A stretch of DNA of 64,000 nt from Hyaloraphidium curvatum (lineage: Eukaryota; Monoblepharomycota; Hyaloraphidiomycetes; Hyaloraphidiales; Hyaloraphidiaceae), in contig JAIVFI010000001.1 in NCBI GenBank assembly GCA_025558095.1, positions 1,316,501 to 1,380,500 of the forward strand. The letters run 5' to 3'. Each line of letters opens with the position of its first letter. Position 1 is the first letter of the stretch. The notes under the pieces are model-generated. The model ran no database searches. It was not told where the DNA came from and saw only the letters and a list, made by a program, of their open reading frames with translations. The translations under genes and the position numbers were made by a program. Positions 19,573 to 30,267 of this stretch are shown here, piece after piece.

Positions 19573-22149
19573 ATGGACCACGTGTTTGCGGGAGCCGAGA
19601 AGGCGCCCGACGGCGCGATATACGCGCGCGGCACGGACCCCGACGCGGCGGCGGCCGCGCTCGTCGAGCTCACGGGGTCGCTCGGCTCGGTGCCGCCGGG
19701 CGCCCGCGTCGACGACTATTTTGGGCCCGCGGGCCCGGTGCCGGCGTGGAAGCGGGCGCTGCGGCTCGCGCTCCGCCCTCGGCGCCGGCAGCTCGCCCGG
19801 GCTCTGCGGGCAACGGCGATGCTGTGGGGCGTGCTGCTGGTCGGCCTGTACGGCGGGTTGCGCATCCCGCTGAGCGTGCTGTCGCTGTTCGCGATCTACA
19901 TGCTCGTGGCCGGCTCGCCGTTCCGCGTGCTGCTGACGGCCGTGGCCTGCGTGGTCATCGGCGTCGTCGGAGGCTGCCTGAACCTGGCCGGTATCGGCTG
20001 GGTCGCCCTGTACAACTCGCACGGTGGTACGGACGACTACGCCCGCGCAGCCATCATCGAGGCCTGGATCGTCGTCGTCGTCTGGGCATTCTCGGCGCTC
20101 GAGTTCTCCCTCGCCGGCACGCCCGCCGCCGCCGCCGCCAACCTCGGCGTTGTCTTCATGCCTCTGCTGGTCAAGCTGGGCCTGGACGCCGTCCGCCTGC
20201 CGTCGGTGCCCGCCGCCGACCTCTTTTCCGTCCTCTTGCCCCCCTTGGGCATCTGCCTCGCCCTCACAGTCGCCTCGGCCATCTTCGTCTTTCCCGAGAA
20301 CCCCGTCGAGGCCGCCCGCGAATCCGCCGTCCTCGCCGTGCGCTCACTTCGCGCCGTGTTCGCCGGCGAGGGCATCGGCAACCCCCCGGTGCGCGCATTC
20401 GTCCTCGCCCGCATGCGCAACGACCTCGCCGCCCTAGACGCCGACGCCAAAGCCTGTGCGTCCGACGTGGGGCGCTACGTGGACGACCCGTCCCGCATGG
20501 CAGCGCTGGACCGGGCGCTGGGGAAGCTGGCGCAGTACGCCCGCGTGCCCTCGCGGGACCCTGCAATCGTGCACACCCTCAACGGGGTGCTGGCGGCGCT
20601 GGCCGTGCCCCGATCCCCCTGGATGCCGTCCCGCTGGATGTATCCCATCGATGTCCCCGAGACGGACCGGGAAAAGGGCGGAGGCCCGCCGCCATTCGAG
20701 CAGCTACGAGGCGAGATGGCCACGGACCGCGCGGCGATCCTCGCGCGCGACCCCGGCGAAGAGCTGGACGACGAGGAGCTTGATGCGTTCGCGGGGTACC
20801 TGGCGATCGGCGAGGCGGAAAAGGTGATGGCGGCGGCCGAGGAGCTGGTCGCGGCGCGGGCGGCCGGGCCGGGGTGGTACTTCTTCGGGCGGCGGCTCGG
20901 GGGCGGGGCCTCGAAACCAGGCAGGCAGGAGGCCGCGGCCGCGCCGCCCGCTGCCCGGACCACCACCGGATCCCTGCTGCCACCCCGCAAGTGGAGCTTC
21001 GGCAAGTACTTTGTCGACGGCCTCTACGCCCTGCAGCAGTTCATGCACTCGGACGCCGCGCATTTCGGCTTCAAGCGCGCCTTTGCCTTCTTCATCTGCT
21101 CAGTGTGGGCCTTCCTCCCCTCAACCGCCGAGTTCTTCCGGGAGGAAAACCTCTACTGGCTCATGTTTTCCGTCATCATCCTCGTCACCCCCTACGTCGG
21201 CTCGGGCACCCTCCTGAGCGCCGTGCGCCTGGCCGTCACCGGCCTCGCTGTGCTCTTCGCCTACTTCGCCTCCCTCGCCGGCGGGCCGGGCACCTACCTC
21301 TCCGCCGTCCTGGGCTTCTACGCCCCGATCTCGCTGCTGGCCTTCTACCTGCAGCACTGCGTCTCCCCGCAGGCCGGCACGATGCTCGCGCTCGCCTACA
21401 CTGGGATCACCCTGCCCGACCCCACGGGGTCCTCGGCGGTGAAGTTCGCGGGGCAGCGCGCGGGGTGGCTTGTCGTCTCGGTGCTGGGATGCCTGCTCTA
21501 CAACATTTCGCTGTTCCCCATATTGGCAGCGACCGACGCGCGCATCCGGCTGGGCAATGCGCTGCATTCCACCGCCGCGGTGGTCCGCCTCGTCGAGGCC
21601 GGCAAGCCGGCCGAAGCGGGCGCAGAGGCGCCCAGGGTGCAGGCGGCGCTCACCCGCGTGCGCATGTTCTCGCTCGCGGAGGCGGCAGGGGAGCCGTACC
21701 TGGACCGGCCGTGGGACCGCGCGGTGGCCACCGCGATATGCGCGTCGGCGCAGCGGCTCGTCTCCCTGGCGTCGATCCTCGCCGATTACTCGGAGCACCT
21801 GGGCGGGCCCGTGCCGGCGTGGACCGCCGCGCTCGTCGACGCTGCGGTCTGGAAGCTCAACACGCTCGCGATGGCGCTGGTCACCAAGAAGGCGCTGCCC
21901 CGGCTCCCGCAGCTCGGCCGCGCGGGGTTCGGCAGGCCGTCGCTGATGCTCGCCGAATCGGGGGAGCGCAGGGTTGCGGTGGCCGGGGGGGCGGCGGCGT
22001 TTGCCGCGCTGCTGGGGGAGACGGACGTGCTGGAGGTGCTCGTGGGGACCATCTACGGGCGCGAGGGGGAGGCGGGGGCCGCGGCGCCGCCGCTGGAGCA
22101 GCGCGGGCTGCAGGCGAGCGCCAAGATCGGGTACAGGAAGAGGGAGTAG
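19573..22149 (+). CDS. FUSC/aromatic acid exporter-like membrane protein
   Basis: Intronless, 858 aa, first in-frame ATG 19573. Two membrane blocks of about six helices each (residues about 80-265 and 510-680) are separated by a large soluble region. Each block is followed by a helical cytosolic part. This two-block layout, with AFAFFICSVWAFLPS and the YVGSGTLLSAVRLAVTGL stretch, resembles the fungal ArAE/FUSC-like family (putative ER or plasma-membrane exporters). The charged segments between the blocks and the Arg-rich segment before the first helix agree with a cytosolic N-terminus. Substrate unknown. It lies between two F-box-like paralogs, next to another membrane-protein gene. Confidence 0.75.
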   Translation: MDHVFAGAEKAPDGAIYARGTDPDAAAAALVELTGSLGSVPPGARVDDYFGPAGPVPAWKRALRLALRPRRRQLARALRATAMLWGVLLVGLYGGLRIPLSVLSLFAIYMLVAGSPFRVLLTAVACVVIGVVGGCLNLAGIGWVALYNSHGGTDDYARAAIIEAWIVVVVWAFSALEFSLAGTPAAAAANLGVVFMPLLVKLGLDAVRLPSVPAADLFSVLLPPLGICLALTVASAIFVFPENPVEAARESAVLAVRSLRAVFAGEGIGNPPVRAFVLARMRNDLAALDADAKACASDVGRYVDDPSRMAALDRALGKLAQYARVPSRDPAIVHTLNGVLAALAVPRSPWMPSRWMYPIDVPETDREKGGGPPPFEQLRGEMATDRAAILARDPGEELDDEELDAFAGYLAIGEAEKVMAAAEELVAARAAGPGWYFFGRRLGGGASKPGRQEAAAAPPAARTTTGSLLPPRKWSFGKYFVDGLYALQQFMHSDAAHFGFKRAFAFFICSVWAFLPSTAEFFREENLYWLMFSVIILVTPYVGSGTLLSAVRLAVTGLAVLFAYFASLAGGPGTYLSAVLGFYAPISLLAFYLQHCVSPQAGTMLALAYTGITLPDPTGSSAVKFAGQRAGWLVVSVLGCLLYNISLFPILAATDARIRLGNALHSTAAVVRLVEAGKPAEAGAEAPRVQAALTRVRMFSLAEAAGEPYLDRPWDRAVATAICASAQRLVSLASILADYSEHLGGPVPAWTAALVDAAVWKLNTLAMALVTKKALPRLPQLGRAGFGRPSLMLAESGERRVAVAGGAAAFAALLGETDVLEVLVGTIYGREGEAGAAAPPLEQRGLQASAKIGYRKRE

Positions 22150-22659
22150 GTCGTGTTGCTGCATCATCGGGCGAAGGCGTTGCCGTTTTCCGGCCCAACT
22201 CGTAATTCTCCGACCCCGGCGGAGGCCAAATCAGGGCGCGGTGCGGAATCCGAAGGGAGCGGACGGTGGAGCAGGGACGCCACACTGTGGGCGACGGGGC
22301 GCGAGAGCACGGGAATGCCGACGTTGTAAATCGCCTCGAGTACACCTTGGCACCTATATCTGCCGTTCCGTGCGGTTCTCTTGCAGGATTCGGTGTGTCT
22401 TTCGGTGCCCCGGAGTTAATGAGGATCACGTGTCATGACGTTCGTCCCCGGTTCCCCGCATTGCGCGAGATAACGACGCCATCCCCGGAATTCCACTCGG
22501 AACCCCCGGACACCGGCCCCGCCCGGCATTCTGGGCATTTTCTGAAGCGACTGCCCGCCTGCCCCGTGCCCCGGAGGCGGTGCCAGCGCAATCCCGCCCG
22601 AGGAAGGCCAGCTCAGCGCGCTCCCTGGAAACCCCTGCCCGCGACCCCCCGGCAACGCC
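22150..22659. other. intergenic with candidate promoter of the 22.7 kb gene
   Basis: 510 bases without a gene; contains the second copy of the CACGTG/TGACG motif. Confidence 0.45.
22425..22440 (+). promoter_or_regulatory. shared upstream motif, copy 2 (CACGTG + TGACG)
   Basis: ATCACGTGTCATGACG, 14 of 16 bases the same as copy 1 and 220 bp before the paralog's start codon, while the sequence around it has diverged. Confidence 0.4.
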
Positions 22660-23684
22660 ATGGCCGCGCCCTCCGCCCCCGTCGACATCCCCGCGCCCGC
22701 CCACGGCGCCGCGTGCCACCACCGCGTGGCGTCGCTGCGGGCGGGCAAGGCCCACGAGAACGCGACGCTGCCGGGGAGCTTCCCCGACAGCGCCGCCACG
22801 CTGGCCGGCTCCCCCGGCGAGCGGTCGGCGCGGAGCCCCAGCCCGGCGAGCACGATGATGAGCGAGACGGACGACGAGGGGTTCCTGCCGGGGGAGGCCG
22901 GGGACGCCGTGGTCGGGGACGCCGACGCCACATTTGAGGAGGCAGCCCTGGAAGTGGCGTCGGGAGCGGTGGACGCCCCCGGATCATGGGTCGAGGAGCC
23001 GGTGGCCAGGCCTGTAATCCCGACCGAGGCCGTTGCCGTCTGCACCTGCGAGCCCAGGCTGTCGCCGGAGCAGCGGAGCACCCACGTCGTGCCTTTCCTC
23101 TTCTACTACTCCACGATCCAGCAAGACAGGCTCGAGCTGCCTAAAGGTAGGCTTGCTGCCATCGCCTGGGAAGCCAAAGCTGACGGTTCGGTGCCCATTC
23201 GCCAGGGGTTTGCTGCTTCAGGAAGCCCGAACCGTGCCCCTTCCACGACGGCGCCCCCCTCCCCGCCCACGCCTTCCCCCCGCCCCCCCGGAACCCCGAT
23301 CTGCCCGCGCCCCCGAGCATCTCCGACCTCCCCCGCGAGCTCTTCCACATGCACATCTTCCCTCTCCTCTTCGACTGCGAGCTGATCGCCCTCGCCCAGG
23401 CCTCGCGGTCCTTCCGCCGCCTGGCGGAAACCGAGGTCCGCCGCCGGTGCGAGCGGCTCTCGCTTGTCGGGACCGGCCCCACGGCGCCCGCGGGGGAAGG
23501 CGCCGAGACCGAGATCCAGGTGGCGCTCAAGCGCAGCCTGGCGAGGTACCACCGCCGCATGGAGGGCCTCCGCGCGGTGCAGGACGGTGACAAGGGACCG
23601 TACTGGACTCTGCGGGTCGACACGACGCCGGGGTTCCCCAAGATCGTCTCGTGGGTTGCCTGTCATGCTGAATCGACATCGTGA
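22660..23684 (+). CDS. F-box-like protein, paralog B (FHMHIFPLLFDCEL family)
   Basis: Exons 22660-23146 and 23206-23684; the 59-nt intron changes frame, so splicing is required. 321 aa. The junction rebuilds LPKGVCCFRKPEPCPFHDG, matching paralog A at 17047. Shared blocks: VCTCEPRLSPEQ, VPFLFYYSTIQQ, the Cys block, GAPLPAHAFPP, and the F-box-like SDLPRELFHMHIFPLLFDCEL...ASRSFRRLAE, then YHRRMEGLRAVQDGDKGPYW. The N-terminal 115 residues are acidic, disordered and unlike paralog A. The intron position and phase are the same in both genes, so they arose by gene duplication with introns rather than by retroposition. Function unknown. Confidence 0.8.
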
Positions 23685-23943
23685 TCGGGCTGATCGCTCC
23701 TCCGACAGGTCGCTCGACTATGTGAGCCTCTGCTCGATCATGTGACGGCCCACTGTTCTTGTGCCTGGCGAGCTCCGTCTGCCGCCGTGAACATGTCTTC
23801 CCCATCTTGACAAGTCTTGAAATCTTGAAATCTTGACTCTTTACGTCGCCCGGAACCGAACAGTAATGAAAAGTCGTAATTGTCGTTAGAACATAGATCA
23901 AACAGATCTAGAATAGAGATATCCTCGTCGTCGTAACGCCTGA

Positions 23944-24948
23944 TCACTTCTTCTTTGGATGGAACAGCCCCACCACGGACGAGATCACGTCTCGTCCCTC
24001 CGTCTTCTCCGGCGTCCGTCCCGTCAAATCGAGCTCGAACTTGCCCTGCCCCGCAGCAGCTTTCCGCAGCGCGACGAGCGCTTCCTTGTTCTTTTCGATC
24101 GCCTGTGCGTGGTCGAGCAACACCACGTTGCCTTGTCCAGGAGGTCCTACACGGATGGCGTCGACGCGGCCTCGCAATTCGTTCCGCACCGAAACAATCG
24201 TACTCGTGGACCTGTCGGAATGATTAGCTCTCGCTGTCGGAAAAGATGCCGGCTTGTCCTCACTCTGCAAGCTGCTTCTGAAGGTCCTCAGCCAGCAACT
24301 CCAGCCTGGTTTTCTCGGCTTTGAAGGTTGTTTGCTTCGCTGCTGCCTCGCCTTCACTTCCATCTCCCGAATCCTTTGGCGCAGGGCGGCTGCTTCCTCG
24401 GCCGCGGATTTGCGAAGCACTTCAAGATCGGCAACGAGAGCCATAGCCTTGGCTTCGAGCTCCCGCTCCTTTTGTGCCTGCAGCTCCTGCTGCGCGCTAT
24501 GTGCGTGCCGGTACAGAATCTCGGCATTCGCGCTGTCGATGGCCTTGCGAACTTCATCGAGGTGACGGAACCGATGATGCAGATCTTGGCGTTCGTGTTG
24601 CTCGCGCTCGTGCATCGCTAGCGCCTCCTTCATCCGGGCCTCCCAGGAGGCGATCTGATCCTGAAGCTCCGCGACCGTGGCCTGGACCTCCCCATCGCCG
24701 ATCTCCTGGGGCCCAACAGTTTGCCTCCGCAAGCGGAGAACGCCCGCAATCTCCTCCCCAAGCACACGTGCATCCCTGAGCGCGGCCTGGAGCGCGTTTT
24801 CGAGGCCCTTGGAGGCGCCGCTGACGCCTGAGGAGCCATCACGCCCGCCAGGCATCTCCTTAATCTCGTCAAGAAAACTGGGAACGCCGTCGAGAGCGAC
24901 CGCGGGCCCTTGCTCAACTGTCTGTTTGAGTTCCGATTTCCAAAACAT
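23944..24948 (-). CDS. coiled-coil protein of unknown function
   Basis: Model: exons 24948-24421, 24346-24264, 24211-23944; 292 aa. The 52-nt intron (24263-24212) is well supported, joining LQKQLAE to STSTIVSVRNEL. The upstream join is doubtful. Splicing a 74-nt GTGCTT...GAG intron restores frame, but that intron itself reads as heptad coil (LRKSAAEEAAALRQRIREME). The alternative is a one-base indel near 24340 in a longer coil. Most of the protein is charged coiled coil with KERELEAKAM-type heptads; the C-terminus is a globular-looking segment (VLLDHAQAIEKNKEALVALRK) with a lysine end. No family recognised. Confidence 0.6.
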   Translation of the reverse strand: MFWKSELKQTVEQGPAVALDGVPSFLDEIKEMPGGRDGSSGVSGASKGLENALQAALRDARVLGEEIAGVLRLRRQTVGPQEIGDGEVQATVAELQDQIASWEARMKEALAMHEREQHERQDLHHRFRHLDEVRKAIDSANAEILYRHAHSAQQELQAQKERELEAKAMALVADLEVLRKSAAEEAAALRQRIREMEVKARQQRSKQPSKPRKPGWSCWLRTFRSSLQSEDKPASFPTARANHSDRSTSTIVSVRNELRGRVDAIRVGPPGQGNVVLLDHAQAIEKNKEALVALRKAAAGQGKFELDLTGRTPEKTEGRDVISSVVGLFHPKKK

Positions 24949-25249
24949 CTGCAGCGCAGCGGGCAGCCTTTTCTTCGGGGGCGCCCGATTTCTGATCGTT
25001 CTGCGGTCGCGAAGGAGTTGACGGAGGCGTTACCAGTGTTGAGGCTTCATTGTTCGTGACTCATGTGTCAAACCGCGTTGCGAAGCCGGCTTTCCATCAT
25101 CAAGGAATCCAATTCAATGATCGTGAATGTACAAGGTCAGAGGGTACCCGTTGCACACTTCGCCCGCCGCAAGCCAACCGACAAATCACCCTGTTCAAGT
25201 GACAGCTCGACCCTCCAACTCCAGTAACCTCTTCCTCCCTAATAGGTCG
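24949..25249. other. intergenic, no gene recognised
   Basis: 301 bases between a start codon and the 3' end of the SulP gene, both on the minus strand. No structure noticed. Confidence 0.4.
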
Positions 25250-28200
25250 CTACTCGTAGCGCACCCGGTGATTGATTGTCTAAGAGTCGCGGATCAGCTT
25301 CAGTCCATGTCGGAACGTGTGACGGACCCACCTCGTTCAGCAGCTGGTGCACGAAGCAGAGCGAGTAGCGAACAAAGGTCAGCGCATCGCCCGGCCGGTC
25401 GCGCATCAGTTCCTCCAGATCTCGCTTGCCGAGGTGCCACAGCACGGCCTCCTCGTCGACGACGAGCGTCGCCAGACGCGGTCGGCTGGCGACCAGCTCG
25501 ATCTGGCCGACCTATAGCACCATGAAGTCAGGATCCTTCTCGGCCCTGTTGCGAGCACGCCCACCATCGTGCCCGCCAAGAGGATCTCCGCCGTCGCCGA
25601 CCCCATCTCCGACTGCCCTACCAGGCTCAGCTGCCCCCGTTCCACGACGTAGAGCCCGTCCGCGTCCCCGTTGGCGCCCCACAGGATGCTCCCCGCCGGC
25701 ATCTCCATACGCCGGAAGCTCCTGTACACGGCCTCGACTACCTGCTCCAGCCGCGCGTTGTCGCCGTCGGCGGCCTCGGCGAGAACAGAGCACAGCAGGT
25801 TGTACGGCTCGGGCGCCGACCCCGTGGGGAAGGTCAGCCCGAGCAGGGCCTGCTCCACCGCCTGCGAGAGCTGCCCCGATCGCACGGTGGAGCCGAGTAT
25901 TTCGGCGCCGGGGGCGGCGGGCTGCGAGGGCACCTGCCGCGGGGCCTCCTGCCGCGCCTTGACCCGCGCCTGGTGCCGGAAAAAGCTCTCCAGGAGCAGG
26001 TTCTCGCAGAACTCGAGCGCCGAGTCCAGCGTGTCGAAGATCCGCACGTCCTCCTCCAGCATCCCCACGCGGTCCAGGGCCTGCAGGATGGACGAATCGG
26101 AGGAGATGCCCGCCAGGCAGAGGATGGCCTGCTTCCGCGCCAGCGCGCGGCGCAGCTTGGTAAAGGCCTCGGCGGCGGTGTAGTCGAGCGCCGTGGTGAG
26201 CGCAAAGTCCATGACCAGGCACCGCAGCACGCGGTCCTGCTGCACCTCCTTGACGATCGACTCGAGCTGGTTCACGGTGCCGAAAAAGACCTGCCCCTGC
26301 AGCCTGTACACCCGGATCTGCTCCCCGACGCGCTCCAGGAAGCGTTGCTGCCGGTACAGCCGGTGCACGGGGGACCACATGTGGCGGCCCGTGTACTGCC
26401 CGCGCACGATGGAGCGCCGCGAGGTTTGGATGACGAAGAAGAGCGAGGCGGCCATGATGCCCAGGATGATGCCCTCGGTAAAGCCCCACACGGGCATGGA
26501 GAGCGCGACGAGGACCACGGTGAGGTACTCGAGGCGCGAAAGGATGGGGAAGGTCTGTAGACGGAGGCGATCACGTTAGCTCGCCTCCAAATGCAGTCTG
26601 AGAGCGCGGTCAACCCACGTCGACGAGCGACTCCCGCACGAGGTCGAACCCCAGGTGGAAAATAAGCGCCCCCACGACGATCACGGGCACGTAGTCCACC
26701 AGCCACGTCCCCACGAAGAAGCACACTCCCGTCGCGGCCGCCAGCATCGTCCCCGCGACCCTAGAATCGCCCCCGCTCCGGATGAACAGCAGGCTGTTGC
26801 TGTACACGAGGTAGTTCTGCACCGTCCCGAACATGCCCGCCACGAGGTTCGACACCCCGTGCGCGATGAGCTCCCCGTTCGTGTCGACCTCGGTGCCCGT
26901 CGACACGGAGAGGGCGGGGATGTTGATGGGCACGTGGAGGACGCCGAAGAATGCGACAGCGAGGATGGTGGGCACGCAGGCGAGCACGGCGTCCCACCGC
27001 GTCAGCGAAAGGGAGAAGTAGGAGTAGAATTCGAAGGGCGATGACTGCTCCGAGCCGGGCTGGGCGAGATCAAACAGCCAGCCGTTACGGCGGAGCTCGT
27101 CGAAGGGGATGCGGGCGGAGAAGACGACGATGTAGAAGATTGCGGGGACGAGCATGAAGAAGCAGGGCACGAAGAGCGGGTGGCGGATGCGGTGCGAGAG
27201 CACCTGCAGCACCACGGCGATCGCCGCCGAGGTGCCCCAGAGCATCAGCTTTGCGGGTTGGAAGATGTCCCTGAGGTACGAGAAGCCGAGGGTGAAGGGC
27301 ACCTCGGCCGTGACCTCGACGCCGGTGAGCACGAGGAACATGCCGATGCCGCCGATGGTGGCTATCAGCAGGTGCCGCGGGAAGAAGCTCATGACGTTGC
27401 CGAGCTTGAGGAAGCCGAGCAGAAAAAAGGCAGCGCCGGTCGCGAGCGTGCTCAGGACGTAGCAGACCATGACGGTCGCCAGTACCGCCTTTTTCCGCTC
27501 GACCTCGTCGCCGCCGCTCACGGCGCCGCCGACGATGCCGCAGATGGCGTGCAAAAAGGGGATGACCTCGATCATCATGCTCCCGTTGGCCCCGCGGAAG
27601 CGCGACATGCCGAGGGAATAGGTCAGCTGCGCCACGACGGTGGTGATGAAGAAGATGGAGATGCCGGCCGAGGGCGCCGAGGCGGGGAATGTGTCCTCGT
27701 TGGGGAAGATGATGAGGCCGTAGGAGAGGGCGTCGAGCACGTTCATCAGCACACCCAGGAACACGGCGGGGAGGTAGCTGGCCGGGCTCAACACGAGCCC
27801 CTTGAAGTTGAGCTCGTCCTTGATGGTTTGCCAGGTCCACACGGGGGGCCCCAGTGGGGAGGGCTCGCCGTCGCCGCGCCCCGCCGGGCAGAACATGCCC
27901 AGCCAGCGGCTCCGCCGGGAGGATTCCTCGGCATCACCGACGTGCTTGAACGTCTGGTAGGTCGGCGTGCGGGTGGGCATGCCGAACTCGCTGTTGTAGG
28001 CGTACGAGAGGAGGGGAGCAAAGTCGTTGGGCTGCTCGCCGGACTCGTGGTGGAAGCTGATCTGGTGCTTGGACGCGAGCATGTCGGCGGCTTCCAGGGC
28101 CTCGGTCTCCAGGTCGGTCGGGCTGAGCACGTCCGGGGTATAGGGCTCCGGCTCGGGATCAGCAGTGGCCACCTCCACGGGCACGGCCTGCGGCACGATT

Positions 28201-28920
28201 GGGACCTTTCTGATCTCGATTTCCGGTTCCGGCAGCGGTTGTGCGGGCTCGGGATCCGGTTCCGGATCGTCCTCCGGCGGCGGCGAGCCGAGCTTCTTGT
28301 GCTTGGCGTAGCCGCGGAACGGCCGCCGCACCGTGTCTACCGCGGGTGGCCTGCCGGTGCCGGCGCCCGCGGTCTTGAGGGCCAAAGACAGATTCGACGA
28401 GCCCGCCCGCCCGACGGGCGGCAGATCCCCGGCCAGCAGCGCGTCCGGGGCGGGCTGATCTTCTGCAGCCGCTGACGTGGCGGTCGAAAACGCCGGCACC
28501 CCCGCTCCGACCAGCCCCGAATAGTCCTCGGGCTCGGCATGTATGATGCCAGCGACTGCCTTGCCGATCCCGTACTCCCTGGCGCTGTCAATGAAAGGTG
28601 GTCAGCTATAGTACGGCCCCGAGCCCCAACCAGCTGTCCCACAAGCTCTTCACGGTGTCTGCCCGGACCTGCTCCCGCGAAATTGCGATTTTGGCGAAAC
28701 TGCTTTCGCCCTCCTCGGAGGCGTCGCCCGGCCCGCGCACCGCGTCGCCCGCCGCGGGCCGCGCCGGCGGCAGCACGTGGTGCGAGCTGCGGGCCGACGC
28801 GCGCGCGACGGGGCTCCGCAGCGCGTCGTCCGCCACGCGCGGCGTCGACGCCGAGCGCGGCAGCGACGACAGCGACCCGCGGCCGCTCTCGCTGCGGCGC
28901 ATGGCGCCGCCGGAAGCCAT
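25250..28920 (-). CDS. SulP-family transporter with STAS and cNMP-binding domains (Vsb1-like)
   Basis: Large membrane transporter, 1,151 aa. Exons (minus): 28920-28631, 28584-26619, 26554-25565, 25511-25332, 25279-25250; introns 46, 64, 53 and 52 nt. About 350 disordered N-terminal residues precede the SulP membrane domain (LPAVFLGVLMNVLDALSYGLIIFP, then about 12 helices). A STAS domain follows (VFFGTVNQLESIV, MDFALTTALDYTAA). A cyclic-nucleotide-binding-like domain ends the chain (GSILWGANGDADGLYVVERG, then GTMVGQIELVASRPRLATLVV rebuilt across intron 3). This order matches fungal YGR125W/Vsb1-type proteins, which in yeast sit on the vacuole and affect basic amino acid storage. The last exon codes only nine residues, TINHRVRYE. 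Transport substrate is inferred from family. Confidence 0.88.
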
Positions 28921-29295
28921 CGGCTGGAGGGGCGCGAACGCGGTCACGCCGTCCGCCGCATCGCCCGCCCGCCCGCCGCGGCAGAAATCAAACTCGATTG
29001 CCCGGCCCAGTCGCGCCGGACGCGCCGAATGGACGTCCGAGGGGCGTTGGTTAGGGTGGAGCTTTCGCCTATCGTGGTCCGAGAGCTGGCTCCGATAAAG
29101 GTCTGGGCCCGACGCGCCGCCACATCCCTGCCCTACAGCACGCAACACGATGGCGATAGAATTGGAAACAAGGAAGCCATCTAGCTGCATCAAGATCGTT
29201 CCACGCGCGGCTATAGATTACGCACTACATACTACAGCGTTCGGCACTCCGTCTCGCGGACAGTCAAGGAAGTCGAGGAAGTCGAGTTCCAACGA
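28921..29295. other. intergenic upstream of the SulP gene
   Basis: 375 bases; the SulP frame stays open upstream to 29193 with more ATGs, but the first conserved-looking start is 28920. No other gene seen. Confidence 0.4.
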
Positions 29296-29923
29296 TCATC
29301 TCGCCTTCTTGCCGTTGGCGGCGACGGCGGAGCTCCCGTCGATCCTCGCCGCAACCTTTGGCCACAAGTACGCCATGATGGCGACCGAAAAGACGAGCCA
29401 GAGCCCTGCGTTTGCCGGTGTTGTCAGCCGAAGGCGGGATCAGCAGCCCGCGTCCGTGCCCACCGTTGGAAAAGTAGTAGAGCGCCTTCATCCACGGCTC
29501 CCCGTTGCGCGTGCTGCAAAAGTTGCCAAAGATGTCCGTCCCCACGAACACGCAGGTCCGGACAAACACCCCCATCGACAGGACCAGCGCCAGCAGCGTG
29601 CCGCGCGCCTGGGTCGCGGGGGAGCGCCACCACAGCAGGCACAGCGCCTGCAGCGGTATGTCCGTGGTCCACTGCGAGATCGCGATGACGGTGGCCAGGC
29701 CGTGCGCGGTGTCGCCCTCCTCGTACACGGGGCGGGAGTAGCTCAGGTCCATCTTGACGTAGAGGTCGTTGTACGCCTTGTAGAGCGTGGAGCCGAGGAA
29801 GGTGCCCTCGTACGTGTGCGGGCGGAGGAGGAGGAACATGGTGTCCCAGATGGCGAGCGGGGTGGCGATGGCGAACCACCAGACCATCCAGCGCGGGGGG
29901 GCGAGGTCGCCGGCGGTTCCCAT
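29296..29923 (-). CDS. EXPERA/emopamil-binding-like membrane protein
   Basis: Exons 29923-29464 and 29405-29296; the 58-nt intron is needed to rebuild YYFSNGLWLVFSVAIMAYLWP, the last membrane helix. 189 aa, four to five helices. PLAIWDTMFLLLRPHTYEG followed by YKAYNDLYVKMD resembles the first helices of EXPERA-domain proteins, and NGLW at the last helix also fits that group, which includes sterol isomerase EBP and TM6SF. The catalytic residues of EBP cannot be assigned with confidence, so an enzyme role is not claimed. It is divergent from the metallo-beta-lactamase gene, with 344 bp between starts. Confidence 0.72.
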
Positions 29924-29944
29924 TGTAAGGCGGGTGTGCGGGTT

Positions 29945-29998
29945 GGGAGACGGTGCGGCAGAGGTGCGGGCGGTGTGCGTGGGAGACGGTGCGGCAGA
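29945..29998. repeat. short tandem repeat in a divergent promoter
   Basis: GGGAGACGGTGCGGCAGA occurs at 29945 and again at 29981, a 36-bp period, just upstream of the EXPERA gene start. A recent local duplication; no function evident. Confidence 0.7.
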
Positions 29999-30267
29999 AA
30001 ACGCCGCCGGCACGGTGTCCGACGAGAAAAAGCGGTCCTCGGCGGCCGCAGCCCGAGGTGGGAAGTACAAGAACGCGATTGCCCTTTCGCACGGCCCCTG
30101 CAGCTGCGCACTACGAGCAAGCGACGTCGGCGGATCCGGGCTGGAGGGTCAGACCACGCCGTCTCCCGCAAGTCCCTTTCCGCACGGTCAGCGGTCACTC
30201 AGGGTCGGGGATTTGATCCAGTCGGGGCTTCGCCCGTTCCCATTCCCACTCATTCCGTGCAGCAACC

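Noticed and set aside
25250-25445. Reading through to a 34-residue tail (VGPSHVPTW...) in the SulP gene
   Set aside because: A 52-nt GTGGGT...TTAG intron before the short exon TINHRVRYE fits the local intron pattern better; not provable by eye.
27180-28475. 431-codon plus-strand frame inside the SulP gene
   Set aside because: Shadow of the SulP coding exon; the SulP protein has a clear family match.
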